From Mesostigma viride (Eukaryota > Streptophyta > Mesostigmatophyceae > Mesostigmatales > Mesostigmataceae), in contig RPFO01000648.1 of assembly GCA_009746045.1 (NCBI GenBank), forward strand, positions 969,021-1,033,020: 64,000 bases of DNA, in the 5' to 3' direction. Below, one piece after another: positions 35,860 to 45,150 of this stretch. Under the pieces are notes generated by a model, which saw nothing but the letters and a program-made list of their open reading frames with translations, searched no databases and was not told the DNA's origin. Within the stretch, counting starts at the first letter, position 1. Each line of letters opens with the position of its first letter. The translations under genes were made by a program, and so were the position numbers.

Positions 35860-36116
35860 CGCGGGGGAAGGCTGGCCCGGCACCCGTGCTCCTCACCTTT
35901 AAGTACATGGCGGACAAGCTGGCGTTCCTTAAATGCCGCAAGAAGCTCTCGGAGACTCGCTTCACGCTGGACGACGACTTGACCCTGGCCCAGCAACAGC
36001 GGCGACGCGAGCTATGGCCGACCTACCTTCAGCTCCGGCAGAGCGCACGGGGGAAGCCGGTATACTGGAGGGGGGCGGTCATCCACGTTGACCACAAGCC
36101 CTGGCAGCCCCCTCCT
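35860..36116 (+). pseudogene. LINE ORF1 protein, C-terminal domain
   Basis: The frame encodes a basic linker (PRARGKAGPAPVLLTFKYMA), then LKCRKKLSETRFTLDDDLT, AQQQRRRELWPTYLQLRQ and GKPVYWRGAVIHVDHKPW. This pattern of Arg-rich helix, acidic DDDLT and a final hydrophobic strand fits the C-terminal RNA-binding domain of L1-type ORF1 proteins (Transposase_22 family); this is pattern recognition, not a search. It is only a 3' fragment. The same domain occurs at 33690-33890 (minus), 38273-38497 and 62776-62975 (minus). The protein would bind element RNA in the retrotransposition particle. Confidence 0.6.
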
Positions 36117-36145
36117 AGCTGCCACCTCAGACTAGGAATATATAT

Positions 36146-36887
36146 TAAAAATATAATTACTTACAGCAGAGTGAAATCACTCAAACCAAAGCAAACGCCC
36201 AGCTATAAACCTATATACAGAGCCATGTCAAAGCTCTATACTACGATAAGACCAATGGAAACGCCTAACGGGAGGAACCTAATAGCCCTGCTGCACCGCA
36301 AAATCAGCCCGCGTACGGCGGAGCATGATGTCAGCCATGGCCCGAGTCAGCGCCACCGACAAGCGCTGACGCCAATATGACGTCCAGGTCCGCGCCGACC
36401 ATGGGGCCCGCTGGCCCTCCAGGTCCAGCCGGTCCTCCCGGAGCCGGCAACACTCCTTGAAGAAGGCGGAGGTCAGGGGCCCCATGGCCCCAAACTCCTC
36501 CAGGACAAAGGGCACCACACGATGGTGCCCGACGTCGCCGTAGGCCAGGAGCTTGGCCCGCTCCGCCCGGTCCGCCGTGTAACCTGCCGTGAGGGAGGCC
36601 CCAGCCACGTGGCTAAGAGCCAAGGGCCGCGCCACCGAAACGTCAATAAGCAGATGCCGGCCACCCCCCTCAAAGTCCAGCACCACGATGTCAGGCCGGT
36701 GGTTGGGGGAATAGAAGGCAGCGCCATCCGCATCCTCGGACCGGATGTTCGCGTGGGGGAAAACCGACCGAATCATGGCGAGCACCACCGTCAGGAGGAC
36801 AGTGTGCAAATACAAATACCAATTCTGATTCTGTTGGCCCCCCATGCAGGCAAGGTAGTGAGTCCCCGTGGGATCCAGCGGCTGCCC
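36146..36887 (-). mobile_element. 5'-truncated LINE of a second type, 14-15-bp target duplication
   Basis: ACTAGGAATATATAT occurs at 36131-36145 and 36888-36902, and the uninterrupted sequence is seen in the sister copy near 38491. On the minus strand the insert begins in coding sequence and ends CTGTAAGTAATTATATTTTT. The long duplication, 5' truncation and A/T-rich 3' end show target-primed reverse transcription. Confidence 0.8.
36279..36845 (-). CDS. LINE C-terminal endonuclease-like domain (fragment)
   Basis: Open frame of 188 residues continuing upstream to the element's truncated 5' end. It contains HRPDIVVLDFEGG and HLLIDVSVARP, an Ala/Arg-rich stretch (DRAERAKLLAYGD) and VVPFVLEEFGAMGP. 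The PD...DVxV arrangement followed by a K.xxY and F.P.V.E..G segment resembles restriction-endonuclease-like (PD-(D/E)XK) domains at the C-terminus of R2-type non-LTR retrotransposons, and related algal proteins. In such elements this domain nicks the target DNA. The reverse transcriptase part is absent by truncation. A stop follows DFAVQQGY. It could also be a stand-alone protein of that family, but the target duplication argues for a retrotransposon. Confidence 0.55.
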   Translation of the reverse strand: MGGQQNQNWYLYLHTVLLTVVLAMIRSVFPHANIRSEDADGAAFYSPNHRPDIVVLDFEGGGRHLLIDVSVARPLALSHVAGASLTAGYTADRAERAKLLAYGDVGHHRVVPFVLEEFGAMGPLTSAFFKECCRLREDRLDLEGQRAPWSARTWTSYWRQRLSVALTRAMADIMLRRTRADFAVQQGY

Positions 36888-37354
36888 ACTAGGAATATAT
36901 ATACCAGTAGTGTAGATTAGTAAGGCTTAGCCTAGTATGTGGCCCACGCGCATGTGCGCCCATAATGGCCCCCATGGATGTTGCCTTCAGAATTTAGCCA
37001 CGCCATGCCTATAATGGGACCCCCATGGATGTTGCATTAAGAATTTAGCCATTCTATGCCATGCAGAGAGATGCTCTCTGTCGAGACGCCATGTCCTAGC
37101 TCTTGTATAGCCATGATGATCTTCCTCCCTCACAGGCATGCTCCCCCCTTACCCGGGCATAGCGTGATAGACCATGAGGGTGCAGGTGCCCTGGTGCACC
37201 TAGAGCAGGGGTAGCTTACATTCCCACCCTTGCATGAAGTAGCCTAGAATGTATTAAAAGCCATATGCCCCTTCTCAGGGCTATGTGCTACATCTACTCC
37301 CAACGGAGTGATGTTGATAATTAATTAATTAATTAATGGTACGCAAGGATAGAT

Positions 37355-38113
37355 CGGCTTGCCTGGGCCAAGTTCCGTTCGCTCACACCCTACTGGCGCT
37401 CGAAGGGCCTGAATTAACGGGCACCGCAAGCGCATGCTCTTCAAGGTCCTCGTCCTCACGGTGCTCACGTATGGCGCCGAGGCGTGGACCCTCCCACCCC
37501 AACTGGCAGCTCGGCTCGACGGCACAGTTTACAGGATGCTCCGGCAGGTCCTTAATGTAGGTTTTTCCGAGCGTCCATCATCAGAGTCTTTGTATCATGG
37601 CATGCCTCGTGTTTCGGACGAGATTAGGCAGCGTAGGATAGCATTTGTAGGACACCTTGCCCGCACCAGCCAGGTCGACACCACCCTTGGTCTGGCCGGC
37701 CCCCAGCGGCTTGGACAGCCAGGGCGGCACATCCTGACCTGGCCTGGCCCCAAGGACATTCCCAAAAGGGTAGGGAAACCTGTCACCAACTACGTTCAGA
37801 TGTTGCTGGACGACCTAGTGGTCCCAGCCCAGTTTGAGCACCGCATCCACTCTCTCTCCCGTCTTTGGACTGCCATGCAGGACAAGACGCGGTGGAAGAA
37901 GATTGTCAAGGCGCACACGCCCGACCCTGTGGGCAAGCCACCTCCCCCCAAGCGGAGGAGGCGTTTTGATGAGTAGTGTAGTTAGGATTTTCTAGATAGA
38001 GTTAGGATAGTTCGATCACGCGGCTTCCTCCACCCCATCCATCATGAAATATGTGCTACATGACCTCCCCACGGAGGCATGTTATAATAAATAATTTAAT
38101 TTAATTTAATTTT
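37355..38113 (+). mobile_element. ORF2-type LINE copy, 5'-truncated, 10-bp duplication
   Basis: Bounded by AAGGATAGAT at 37345-37354 and 38114-38123. Contains the end of ORF2, a 130-base 3' UTR, a perfect stem-loop (38058-38082: ACATG/CATGT, CCTCC/GGAGG, loop CCAC) and an AATTT-type tail. Confidence 0.85.
37360..37976 (+). pseudogene. LINE ORF2, reverse transcriptase C-terminal region
   Basis: Encodes AKFRSLTPYWRSKGLN, then after a small frameshift near 37410 an open frame from 37434. This has LKVLTYGAEAW-like residues (LFKVLVLTVLTYGAEAWTLP), RIAFVGHLARTS, DIPKRVGKPVTNYVQMLLDD and RWKKIVKAHTPDPVGKP, and a basic tail KRRRRFDE before TAG. The YGxExW block followed by RR..(W/F).GH..R is typical of the region just after the reverse transcriptase domain in many LINEs. 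The catalytic FADD region and endonuclease are missing by 5' truncation. Confidence 0.75.
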
Positions 38114-38123
38114 AAGGATAGAT

Positions 38124-38938
38124 CCTTCTTAGAGCCTTCTTGAGGCATTTAAGCGCGACATTCTTGCCCCCATGCTACTCACTGGTGAGCTGGACATGTC
38201 GGCTGTCCGCCTCCCCCGCGCGCGCGGGGGAAGGCTGGCCCGGCACCCGTGCTCCTCACCTTTAATTAGTACATGGCGGACAAGCTGTCGTTCCTTAAAT
38301 GCCGCAAGAAGCTCTCAAGGACTCGCTTCACGCTGGACGACGACTTGACCCTGGCCCAGCAACAGCGGCGACGCGAGCTATGGCCGACCTACCTTCAGCT
38401 CCGGCACAGCGCAGGGGGGAAGCCGGTATACTGGAGGGGGGCGGTCATCCACGTTGACCACAAGCCCTGGCAGCCCCCTCCTGCCACCCCAGACTAGGGA
38501 ATTCATACCAGTAGTGTAGATTAGTCAGGCTTAGCCTAGCATGTGGCCCACGCGCATGTGCGCCCATAATGGCCCCCATGGATGTTGTCTACAGAATTTA
38601 GCCAAGCCCTGCCTATAACGGGACCCCCATGGATGTTGCACTAAGAATTTAGCCATGCTACGCAGTGCAGAGAGATGCTCTCTGTCGAGAAGCCATGACC
38701 TAGCTCTTGTATAGCCATGATGATCTTCCCCCCCCATGACATACTCCCCCTTACCTGGGCATAGTGTGAAGATCATGAGGGTGCAGGTGCCCTAGTGCAC
38801 CTAGCGCAAGTGTTGTTTACATTCCCACCCTTGCAGGAAGTAGCTTAGAATGTATGATAGGCCATATGCCCCTTCTCTGGGCTATGTGCTACATATACTC
38901 CCAACGGAGTTATGTTACAATTCAATTCAATTCAATTC
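38124..38938 (+). mobile_element. ORF1-type LINE copy, same target as preceding copy
   Basis: Bounded by AAGGATAGAT at 38114-38123 and 38939-38948. The ORF1 fragment begins further upstream than in other copies (LAPMLLTGELDMSAV), has an in-frame TAG at about 38268 and continues with the C-terminal domain 38273-38497 (LDDDLTLAQQQRRREL, YWRGAVIHVDHKPW). The 3' UTR, stem-loop (38891-38915: ACATA/TATGT, ACTCC/GGAGT) and an AATTC-type tail follow. ORF2 is absent. Nearly identical in inverted orientation to 33209-33890. Confidence 0.85.
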
Positions 38939-39168
38939 AAGGATAGATGGCAAGTAGTGATGAAGGAGACCACCCCCAAGTCTGTGGGGGCTCCGCGTAT
39001 GACCGCGTATATGGCGTTCATAGCGATTCGGGCCGCGGTGCCCACAACCCTGTAACTAGGACGTAGATAGCTTCCACCGGCCATCCATTCCATCCCATGT
39101 TCCCCTCCCACTGAGGACTTATCCTCACGTGACGCAGTCACGTGTCTATTAATTCATTCATTAATTAA
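38939..39168 (+). mobile_element. Remainder of the LINE ORF2 end that hosts the nested insertions
   Basis: Sequence 38939-39168 (AAGGATAGATGGCAAGTAGT onward) continues the ORF2 end whose preceding bases are 35831-35848 and 37336-37354. Removing the three insertions restores a sequence collinear with 35595-35828. It ends with the hairpin CACGTGAC-GCA-GTCACGTG (39126-39144) and a TTAATTCATTC tail. Confidence 0.75.
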
Positions 39169-39400
39169 TGACACGCAAGTACTTACTTTTTTTTTCTAGA
39201 CTAGATAGCTTAGAGTTAGGATAGTTCGATTACGCGGCTTCCTCCACCCCACCCATCCATCATGGAATATGTGCTACATGATCTCCCAACGGAGGCATGT
39301 TATAATTTAATTTAATTTTTAATGATCTCCCAATGGAGGCATGTTCTAATTTAATTTTTAATTTTTAATTTTTAAGTACTTACGTACTTATTAAGTGCAA
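39169..39400 (+). mobile_element. Two short LINE 3'-end fragments
   Basis: 39190-39318 matches the 3' UTR and stem-loop (39276-39300) of the 37.4-kb copy with an AATTT tail. 39320-39380 repeats only the stem-loop part (39326-39344, loop CAAT) and an AATTTTT tail. Confidence 0.7.
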
Positions 39401-39761
39401 GACCTTGAAGTAGACTTGTCCCACTTAATTTTGAGTGATCTTGACAACTATTACTTGATGATGGATATTCATTAACGGCTCATGCAACGATTTTGTTAAA
39501 ATAGATTCATTGTGAAGTCCATCACTATAGATACAACCAGCAGAAGAATTCGGACCATGGTAGCTCAAACCTGCCATTATCTTGTCCACAATTCTAGAGT
39601 CGTTGAGGAATATGGAAGTGAGTGTCCACTCTATGTTGTACATACGAGCATACAGCCCTATTCAGGGTACATCCCAGTTGGCATCATCAAATACCATACC
39701 ATGTAAACTTGTGCCCCAAAATGCAAATGACCCTAAGGTCGCTAAAACAAAATTGCGGCAT
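39401..39761. other. Gene-free stretch with a partial dispersed element
   Basis: 39545-39620 (GAATTCGGACCATGGTAGCT...) matches the complement of 41680-41755, next to dispersed-repeat copy 5. The dispersed repeat therefore probably belongs to a longer element. Nothing else recognised. Confidence 0.5.
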
Positions 39762-41407
39762 TTATAAACCGGAGTAGGCAGGCACGGCCTTACCATCCGG
39801 CAAGTGCAGGCTCATCTCAGGATTCTTTGCACATGCCTTGCTGAAAAAAAAAAACGGACCTGGGTTTCTTTTTGACAGCTTATCATTAATCTTTACCCAG
39901 GTACTGCAATCAATTGCAAGGTATGTGTACCCATTCTCAAGTTTCACCTGACAATGGTGACTAGCGTTCACGCCCTTGCCGCCGCAAACCCTCTTTCTGC
40001 TGTCCATCTTCGCATTCGTCCAGCCACCCACCTGCAACAGCAAACGCAATCATGACACAATCAAATTTAGACACTGATGTTCTTGTACACGACTGAATCC
40101 TAAATCAAGCCCTGAGCATTTAAAGAAATGAGAGAGGAAATAAAAGAGGGCGGCAGCTAATGCCTGCATGGCGAAATAAGGAGGGGTGGAGGAATGGCAA
40201 TGCAAGTGGCATCATTGTGCACAAGCAAGGGCGCAAGTCAAGCGATGGACAAGACGGGTGTGGGGCACGCGAGAAAGTAGCCATTTTGTCACAAAGAACA
40301 ACACCGTTATGAAACTAGACTGACATGTAACAAGAATGTCTCCCCATAACGAAGAGGAATCCAATACTGGCGCTACCGACCCATGGCAGGTGTGCACACT
40401 TGCTTCCCCCTCCAAGTGACTCATCATTACCACAGTCCCATGTGACATCACAGCAATGCAAACCAAATTGCCCCACACCCAATAGACATCTCTGAGAAAC
40501 TTCGCCAAGTGTCTGTAAACATGTAAACAGAACAAAAAACCCGCAAGTTTCCAACAGATGAAGGTGGGGTGTAAACCATGGTGCGGCATGGGCACACCCA
40601 CTTTGGGAAAACTCATCGACTCAGCCTTGATGCATACCTGCTCACTTTACATGCTCTCAGTGCCCCCCTACATTCATAATGCAGAGTGAAAATACCCGCG
40701 AACCATATTCCTTAGCAAGCGATGCGAGCATTATTGGTATGGTAAAATGCAAACTTGCCATCACACACAGAAAAAATGAACGATGTAGTTGAGATGGACT
40801 GTAGGTGCGAATGACGGGCAACCTATTATTGAAACAGGCAGAAGAGCAATGCCTTCAAAAAAACAAGTGATGGTCATCTCTTACAAAGGCTGGCCAATCA
40901 ACCCCATGTAACATTTAGCAATGCATGCGTAAATGGCTGATGCAAAGTAAACCCAATTGCAGAAAAGGCCACAAAGACAAGCACAGTTAACCGCCAGTAA
41001 GTCACCACAATACCATCACAGCTGGCAGCTCGGTAGACGTCGCTCGGGACACCGGCGGACCACGCTCTTCCTTCACACCAGTGCGATCCCTCAAAGGCCC
41101 TTCGAATTCTCCCTGAAGTACGAATGCCACGCAAAACAATGTCGTTATGTTAGACGATGCTTTCCAAAAAATGCTACCGACATGAAGAATACAGGCGCAG
41201 ACTCGCACTTGCTCGATCCGCCTGAAGAGGAGGCAGGGTCCTCACAAGCCGCGGCTTGCTCGCGGGGGAAGAGCGCTGAGGCGAGAAATCCAAGCATATC
41301 GGAGAGGCCGCCGAATTCCCCGATCCTCTTTTCTTGCTTTGTTTCTTCGGTGTGGAGGGATCTGGCAACTCCGCCGAGGCCCTCCTCCAGCGTGTTGGCG
41401 TCGACAT
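39762..41407 (-). CDS. Proposed three-exon gene, unknown function, about 176 residues
   Basis: Exon 1 (41407-41246) starts with ATG and encodes a Ser/Pro/Lys-rich disordered stretch (STPKKQSKKRGSG, SPQRSSPASKPRL), ending at a GTGAGG donor. Exon 2 (41112-41014) follows acceptor TTCGTACTTCAG, encodes GEFEGPLRDRTGVKEERG and ends at GTATTG. Exon 3 (40031-39762) follows GTTTGCTGTTGCAG, encodes VGGWTNAKMDSRKRVCGGKG, HHCQVKLENGYTYLAIDCSTW and ends in TAA. All three exons are phase 0 and join without a stop, which supports the model. A T11 run at about 39843-39853 (read as FFFF) may be an intron border or error, so the C-terminus is doubtful. No family is recognised. Confidence 0.45.
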
Positions 41408-42540
41408 CGTGGAGTTAAGAGGGGAATGGGAATCTGTTAGAAGACGCAGAGAGCAGCGACCAAATTAACGAAACAAGCCAGAGCACCGTTGCATTATACG
41501 TTCCGTGAAAAATGGATGCTTATGATCGCACGGTCATGATCGCACAGCAGCTGGCGTCGCCCAACGCAGGCTATAAAACCCAACGCAGGCTGTTTCCGGC
41601 CCCACCGTCTAGGTCATCTAGTCGCTCTACACGTAAGCCAGCCATAATTTCAATGCACAAGGCTACACATTTCCATCACCATTCATCTTCATCATCCTGA
41701 ACGACTCGAACACGCGGACAAGATAACGGCAGGCTCGAGCTACCATGGTCCGGATTCTCCCGATTTCTGGCCTGCGCTGGTTGTCTCCTTGATAGAACTC
41801 CATCGCCAAGGTGCAGGAAACTAATGTTATTGTGCTGTAACCCTCCGCCCAGCACCACAAACTAACTTCTGGCGACCGCAATCCATCCTTTGGCGAGTGG
41901 CGACCGCAATGATTGGGCGTAATGATTGGGCGCAATGATGCGGCGCAATCCATCCTTTGGCGACTCGGAAACCAATTCTTTGGCGAGGCCGCAACTTCAC
42001 TCGTATTATTTGTGTGGAACAGCAGTCGACGACGTGCGCTAAGAACTGTGACGACCGATCAGCTTGAGCCAGCTGCTGTGTGGGTGATTGCAGATGCGTT
42101 TGACATTTTCCAGCAGCAATGCTGCTGTCCTCAACGTGATATTTGTAATTCTTCTGTCGGCGCCGTCCTTGATAGTCGCAATAAGTAAGTGACGTCTTTT
42201 TCTTTTGTCGACCGGTCCTGGACCGGCCAATGTTAGTCCATTTCAGACAGAATATCCCTACATGTAAAGACATGTATGATGTAGTAATTATCGTGGCCCC
42301 CATGGCCATGCAGCCACGTCAATGTATACGCCTCTAGCTGTAGTTTATGTCCGCGAGCTTATCTTGTAGACGTACATTCGTGTTATCGTCGCATCCTTCA
42401 CTTGGGTTTCCGGGTAGTAGCGGCATCAATTCGCACGGGAAGTGCGCGTTTGCGGGGTGGAGGGGTACGGGGAAGGGCCGCGTAGTTGCATCGCCGGGAA
42501 TGGATATCTGACGGGGAGAGGGGCCACGTAGACCCCACTT
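41408..42540. other. Upstream region of the minus-strand gene, no gene recognised
   Basis: Contains dispersed-repeat copy 5 (41753-41794), a tandem CGACCGCAATGATTGGGCG-type repeat (41870-41960), and otherwise unremarkable sequence. The promoter of the 41407 gene should lie here, but no TATA-like element stands out. Confidence 0.5.
41753..41794 (+). repeat. Dispersed 41-bp repeat, copy 5
   Basis: Full consensus copy (CTCCCGATTTCTGGCCTGCG, CTGGTTGTCTCCTTGATAG). The sequence on its left is shared with 39545-39620 in inverted order. Confidence 0.8.
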
Positions 42541-42543
42541 GGG

Positions 42544-42583
<40 letters not shown>

Positions 42584-42612
42584 ATGTTTATGTTTTCGTT
42601 TTTTGTTTTTGA
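42541..42612. repeat. (CGTTTT)n hexanucleotide repeat
   Basis: About ten units with one or two ATGTTT variants. Confidence 0.9.
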
Positions 42613-42654
42613 TTTTGTTTTCAGATTGTTTTTGGGTATCGATTTGAACGGGCA

Positions 42655-43210
42655 GTGCGCGCTCACCCGTAGTAGTAGCCTAGGGCCACGCACTCACCCG
42701 TAGCAGTAGCCTATAGGGCCACGCACTCAACCCGTAGTAGTAGCCTAGGGCCACACACTCACCCGTAGTAGTAGCTTAGGGTCACGCACTCACCCGTAGT
42801 AGCCTAGGGCCACGCACTCACCCTTAGTATCAGCCTAGGGCCACGCACTCACCCGTAGTAGTAGACCATAGGGCCACGCACTCACCCGTAGTAGTAGCCT
42901 AGGGCCACGTGGCTTAAGGGCTACTCACTCACCCTTATAGTAGTAGGTAGGGTCACGCACTCACCCGTAGTATGTAGCAGCCTGGGGCCTCGCACTCACT
43001 CGGAGTTGTAGCCTAGGGCCACGCACTCACCTGTAGTAGTAGCCTAGGGCCACGCACTCACCCGTAGTACTTAGTAGCCTGGGGCCACGTGGCCTAAGGG
43101 CTACTCACTCACCCTTATAGTAGTAGGTAGGGTCACGCACTCACCCGTAGTATGTAGCAGCCTGGGGCGTCGCACTCACTCGGAGTTGTAGCCAGGGCCA
43201 CGCACTCTGC
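42655..43210. repeat. About 31-bp minisatellite
   Basis: Units GTAGTAGTAGCCTAGGGCCA plus CGCACTCACCC, about 18 imperfect copies. A roughly 150-bp higher-order block is duplicated (42900-42990 against 43080-43175). Confidence 0.85.
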
Positions 43211-44558
43211 ACACACTGGTCTCTGGGGGCCGGTGTCTTTTGTGTTTTTCGTTTTCATTTTTGTTTTTTGTCTTTCTTTTGTTTTGCAATTTATTATTTT
43301 TTATTGGGGGTAAAGTTTGGTTTTCTTGTTCTTTTTGCAAGATTTGGAAAAAAAAAAAACACCAGCAGGGGGGAGCGCGGTTCGGTTTTGGTGGGGTTTG
43401 TTTGGTTTTGGATTTCTTTTGGCTATGATCTTTTTCTGTTTTAAAAAGAATATTTTGTTTTGGTGGGATGGGGCAGGTGGGGTGGGAAGTGGGGGGGAAT
43501 TGACGCGTAGTAGCGTCGATGCGGGCCTTGGCTTCTTATATGCAGGCTAATCATGGCCAGGGGGGCCGGGAAGGCATGAGCCTCAATATATGGCCGGCTA
43601 GGGCCGGCGCAGCACTATCCTGGAAGTCTCCGGGGGCTCAGATCATCGATTACACACTATCAAATAGCTAGATGTATTCAGCCAGACTTTGCTTGCGCAT
43701 GATTTATAATGTCACAATACGTAATGGCGGCACATGTAATCAGTAATGTGATATGTTTCATGAGTAACGTCAAATTAAATGTGCCGCGCGGCGCGTAAAA
43801 GCTAGCTGATGTGCTGTGCACATGCAGGCGCCGCGCGGCCGGCTGGGCCTGCTACGTCGTACCGGCGCCTGGAAAGGGCCGCGATATTAGACACAGTCTG
43901 CATTTGTATATGGCATAACTAGAACTGTACTATGCTTCTAGTCTGCTCATCTATACGCTGTAAGCTGCAGGGCTATTACAGTTTGGCTCAGCTCAGTAAG
44001 CAACAGTTTTGTGCCAAGTTTCAGTTGCTTGTCAGTGCAGCCCTGGACGTAGAGCTGTACATAAATGATGTGGAACAGTCTATAATATCAAGGATAGTCT
44101 GGTTATTAAGGTAAGGAGTATGATCAGGTGCACTGAGGACATATGTAAGCATATGCAGCATAACAAGATATTATACTGATCACTGTATGTACATAGCATT
44201 ACAGTACTTTACAGCTACGATGACTTGCGCGTTCATGAACTTGATCCCATGCAGTAGACCCCTTCTGCTCCGTCCGACTTAAGCCGCTTCCGACCTATAT
44301 AAATGACCGACTTAAACTGCTATTAGCGTAACGCCTGTGTGAACTTCACATTTTGGTCGGATGACTTGTGGGAGACGGAAACCAGAAAAGCTAGAGACTG
44401 AAATTAAGTCGGAGAATAAGAGGTAAGCAGGTGTCAGCACGCCTCTCCCTTCTGTGCCGCGCCGTTCTTGGGCGTACGGCGCGCCGTATCTCCAAGATTT
44501 AGGTCTGCTGAAGTCGCAGAATGGGCAAACAGCACTTGAACTTGACTTTCACCCCGCC
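43211..44558. other. Gene-free stretch
   Basis: T/G-rich sequence to 43550, then mixed sequence with GGCCGGC-type palindromes (43590-43870). One splice-donor-like AAGGTAAGG at 44110 follows a 60-codon open frame, but no partner exon was found. Confidence 0.4.
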
Positions 44559-44570
44559 TAAACTGGCGAC

Positions 44571-44731
44571 GCGTGTGACCGGGTATGGCGTTCATAGCGA
44601 TTCGGGCCGTACGTGGTGCCCACACCCCTGTAACTAGGACCTAGATAGCTTACATCATCCATTCAATCCCATTTTCCCCTCCCACTGACGACTTAGCTCA
44701 CGTGACGCAGTCACGTGTCTATTCATTAATT
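44571..44731 (+). mobile_element. Short LINE 3' end with target duplication
   Basis: AACTGGCGAC flanks both sides (44561-44570, 44733-44742). The insert has the CACGTGAC-GCA-GTCACGTG hairpin (44699-44717) and a TTCATTAATTAA tail. Confidence 0.8.
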
Positions 44732-45084
44732 AAACTGGCGACCTAAATATAATAAGGTGCCTGAAGCCCGAAAAACTAGTCGTTCGAAGATGGCAGAAGG
44801 GTTCTACAGTAGTGTCGATGCCACCTCATTAGGCATATTAATCTAAGATTTGCTCGGGGTGGTATATTGATGTAACGTAGTTAATAGCCACCTGGATGGC
44901 GAATTCCCTTGATCACTTGCAGCTAGGTCAGTGAATCATCGTGGTAATTCTGGCAATCCATGATGTCATGTATGGTGTACACGTGGTTTTACTTGACGTC
45001 ACAGCGCTTTCGTCGTTTCTTCTTCTTCTTGCTGCCTGTGCGTGCCGGGTACTTGGTCGGAATAACGGTCAACCCAACAAGCAG

Positions 45085-45150
45085 CGCTGTGTTCGAATGT
45101 GGCCACTGATTGCGCCGGCAACGAAATGTGCCTCGACGGCCTCTGCAAAC
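45085..45150 (+). CDS. Exon, C4 module 1
   Basis: Acceptor CCAACAAGCAG, donor GTAAGC, 66 bases, phase 1-1. Encodes [20 protein letters not shown] with cysteine spacing 6-5-4, like C....DC..G..C..G.C (EB/Dickkopf-like) repeats. Confidence 0.55.

Larger units (their letters stand above)
35849..37335 (+). mobile_element. ORF1-type LINE copy with a second LINE inside
   Basis: Bounded by ATGGTACGCA at 35839-35848 and 37336-37345. Contains the ORF1 C-terminal domain (35905-36116), a 3' UTR, the stem-loop at 37290-37314 (ACATC/GATGT, ACTCC/GGAGT) and a TTAA tail. The 3' UTR is interrupted by a minus-strand LINE at 36146-36887. Confidence 0.8.

Noticed and set aside
44941-45084. Signal-peptide-like frame (SSFLLLLAACAC) just before C4 module 1
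   Set aside because: It is in a different frame, and the only intron that could join it would be about 36 bases long.
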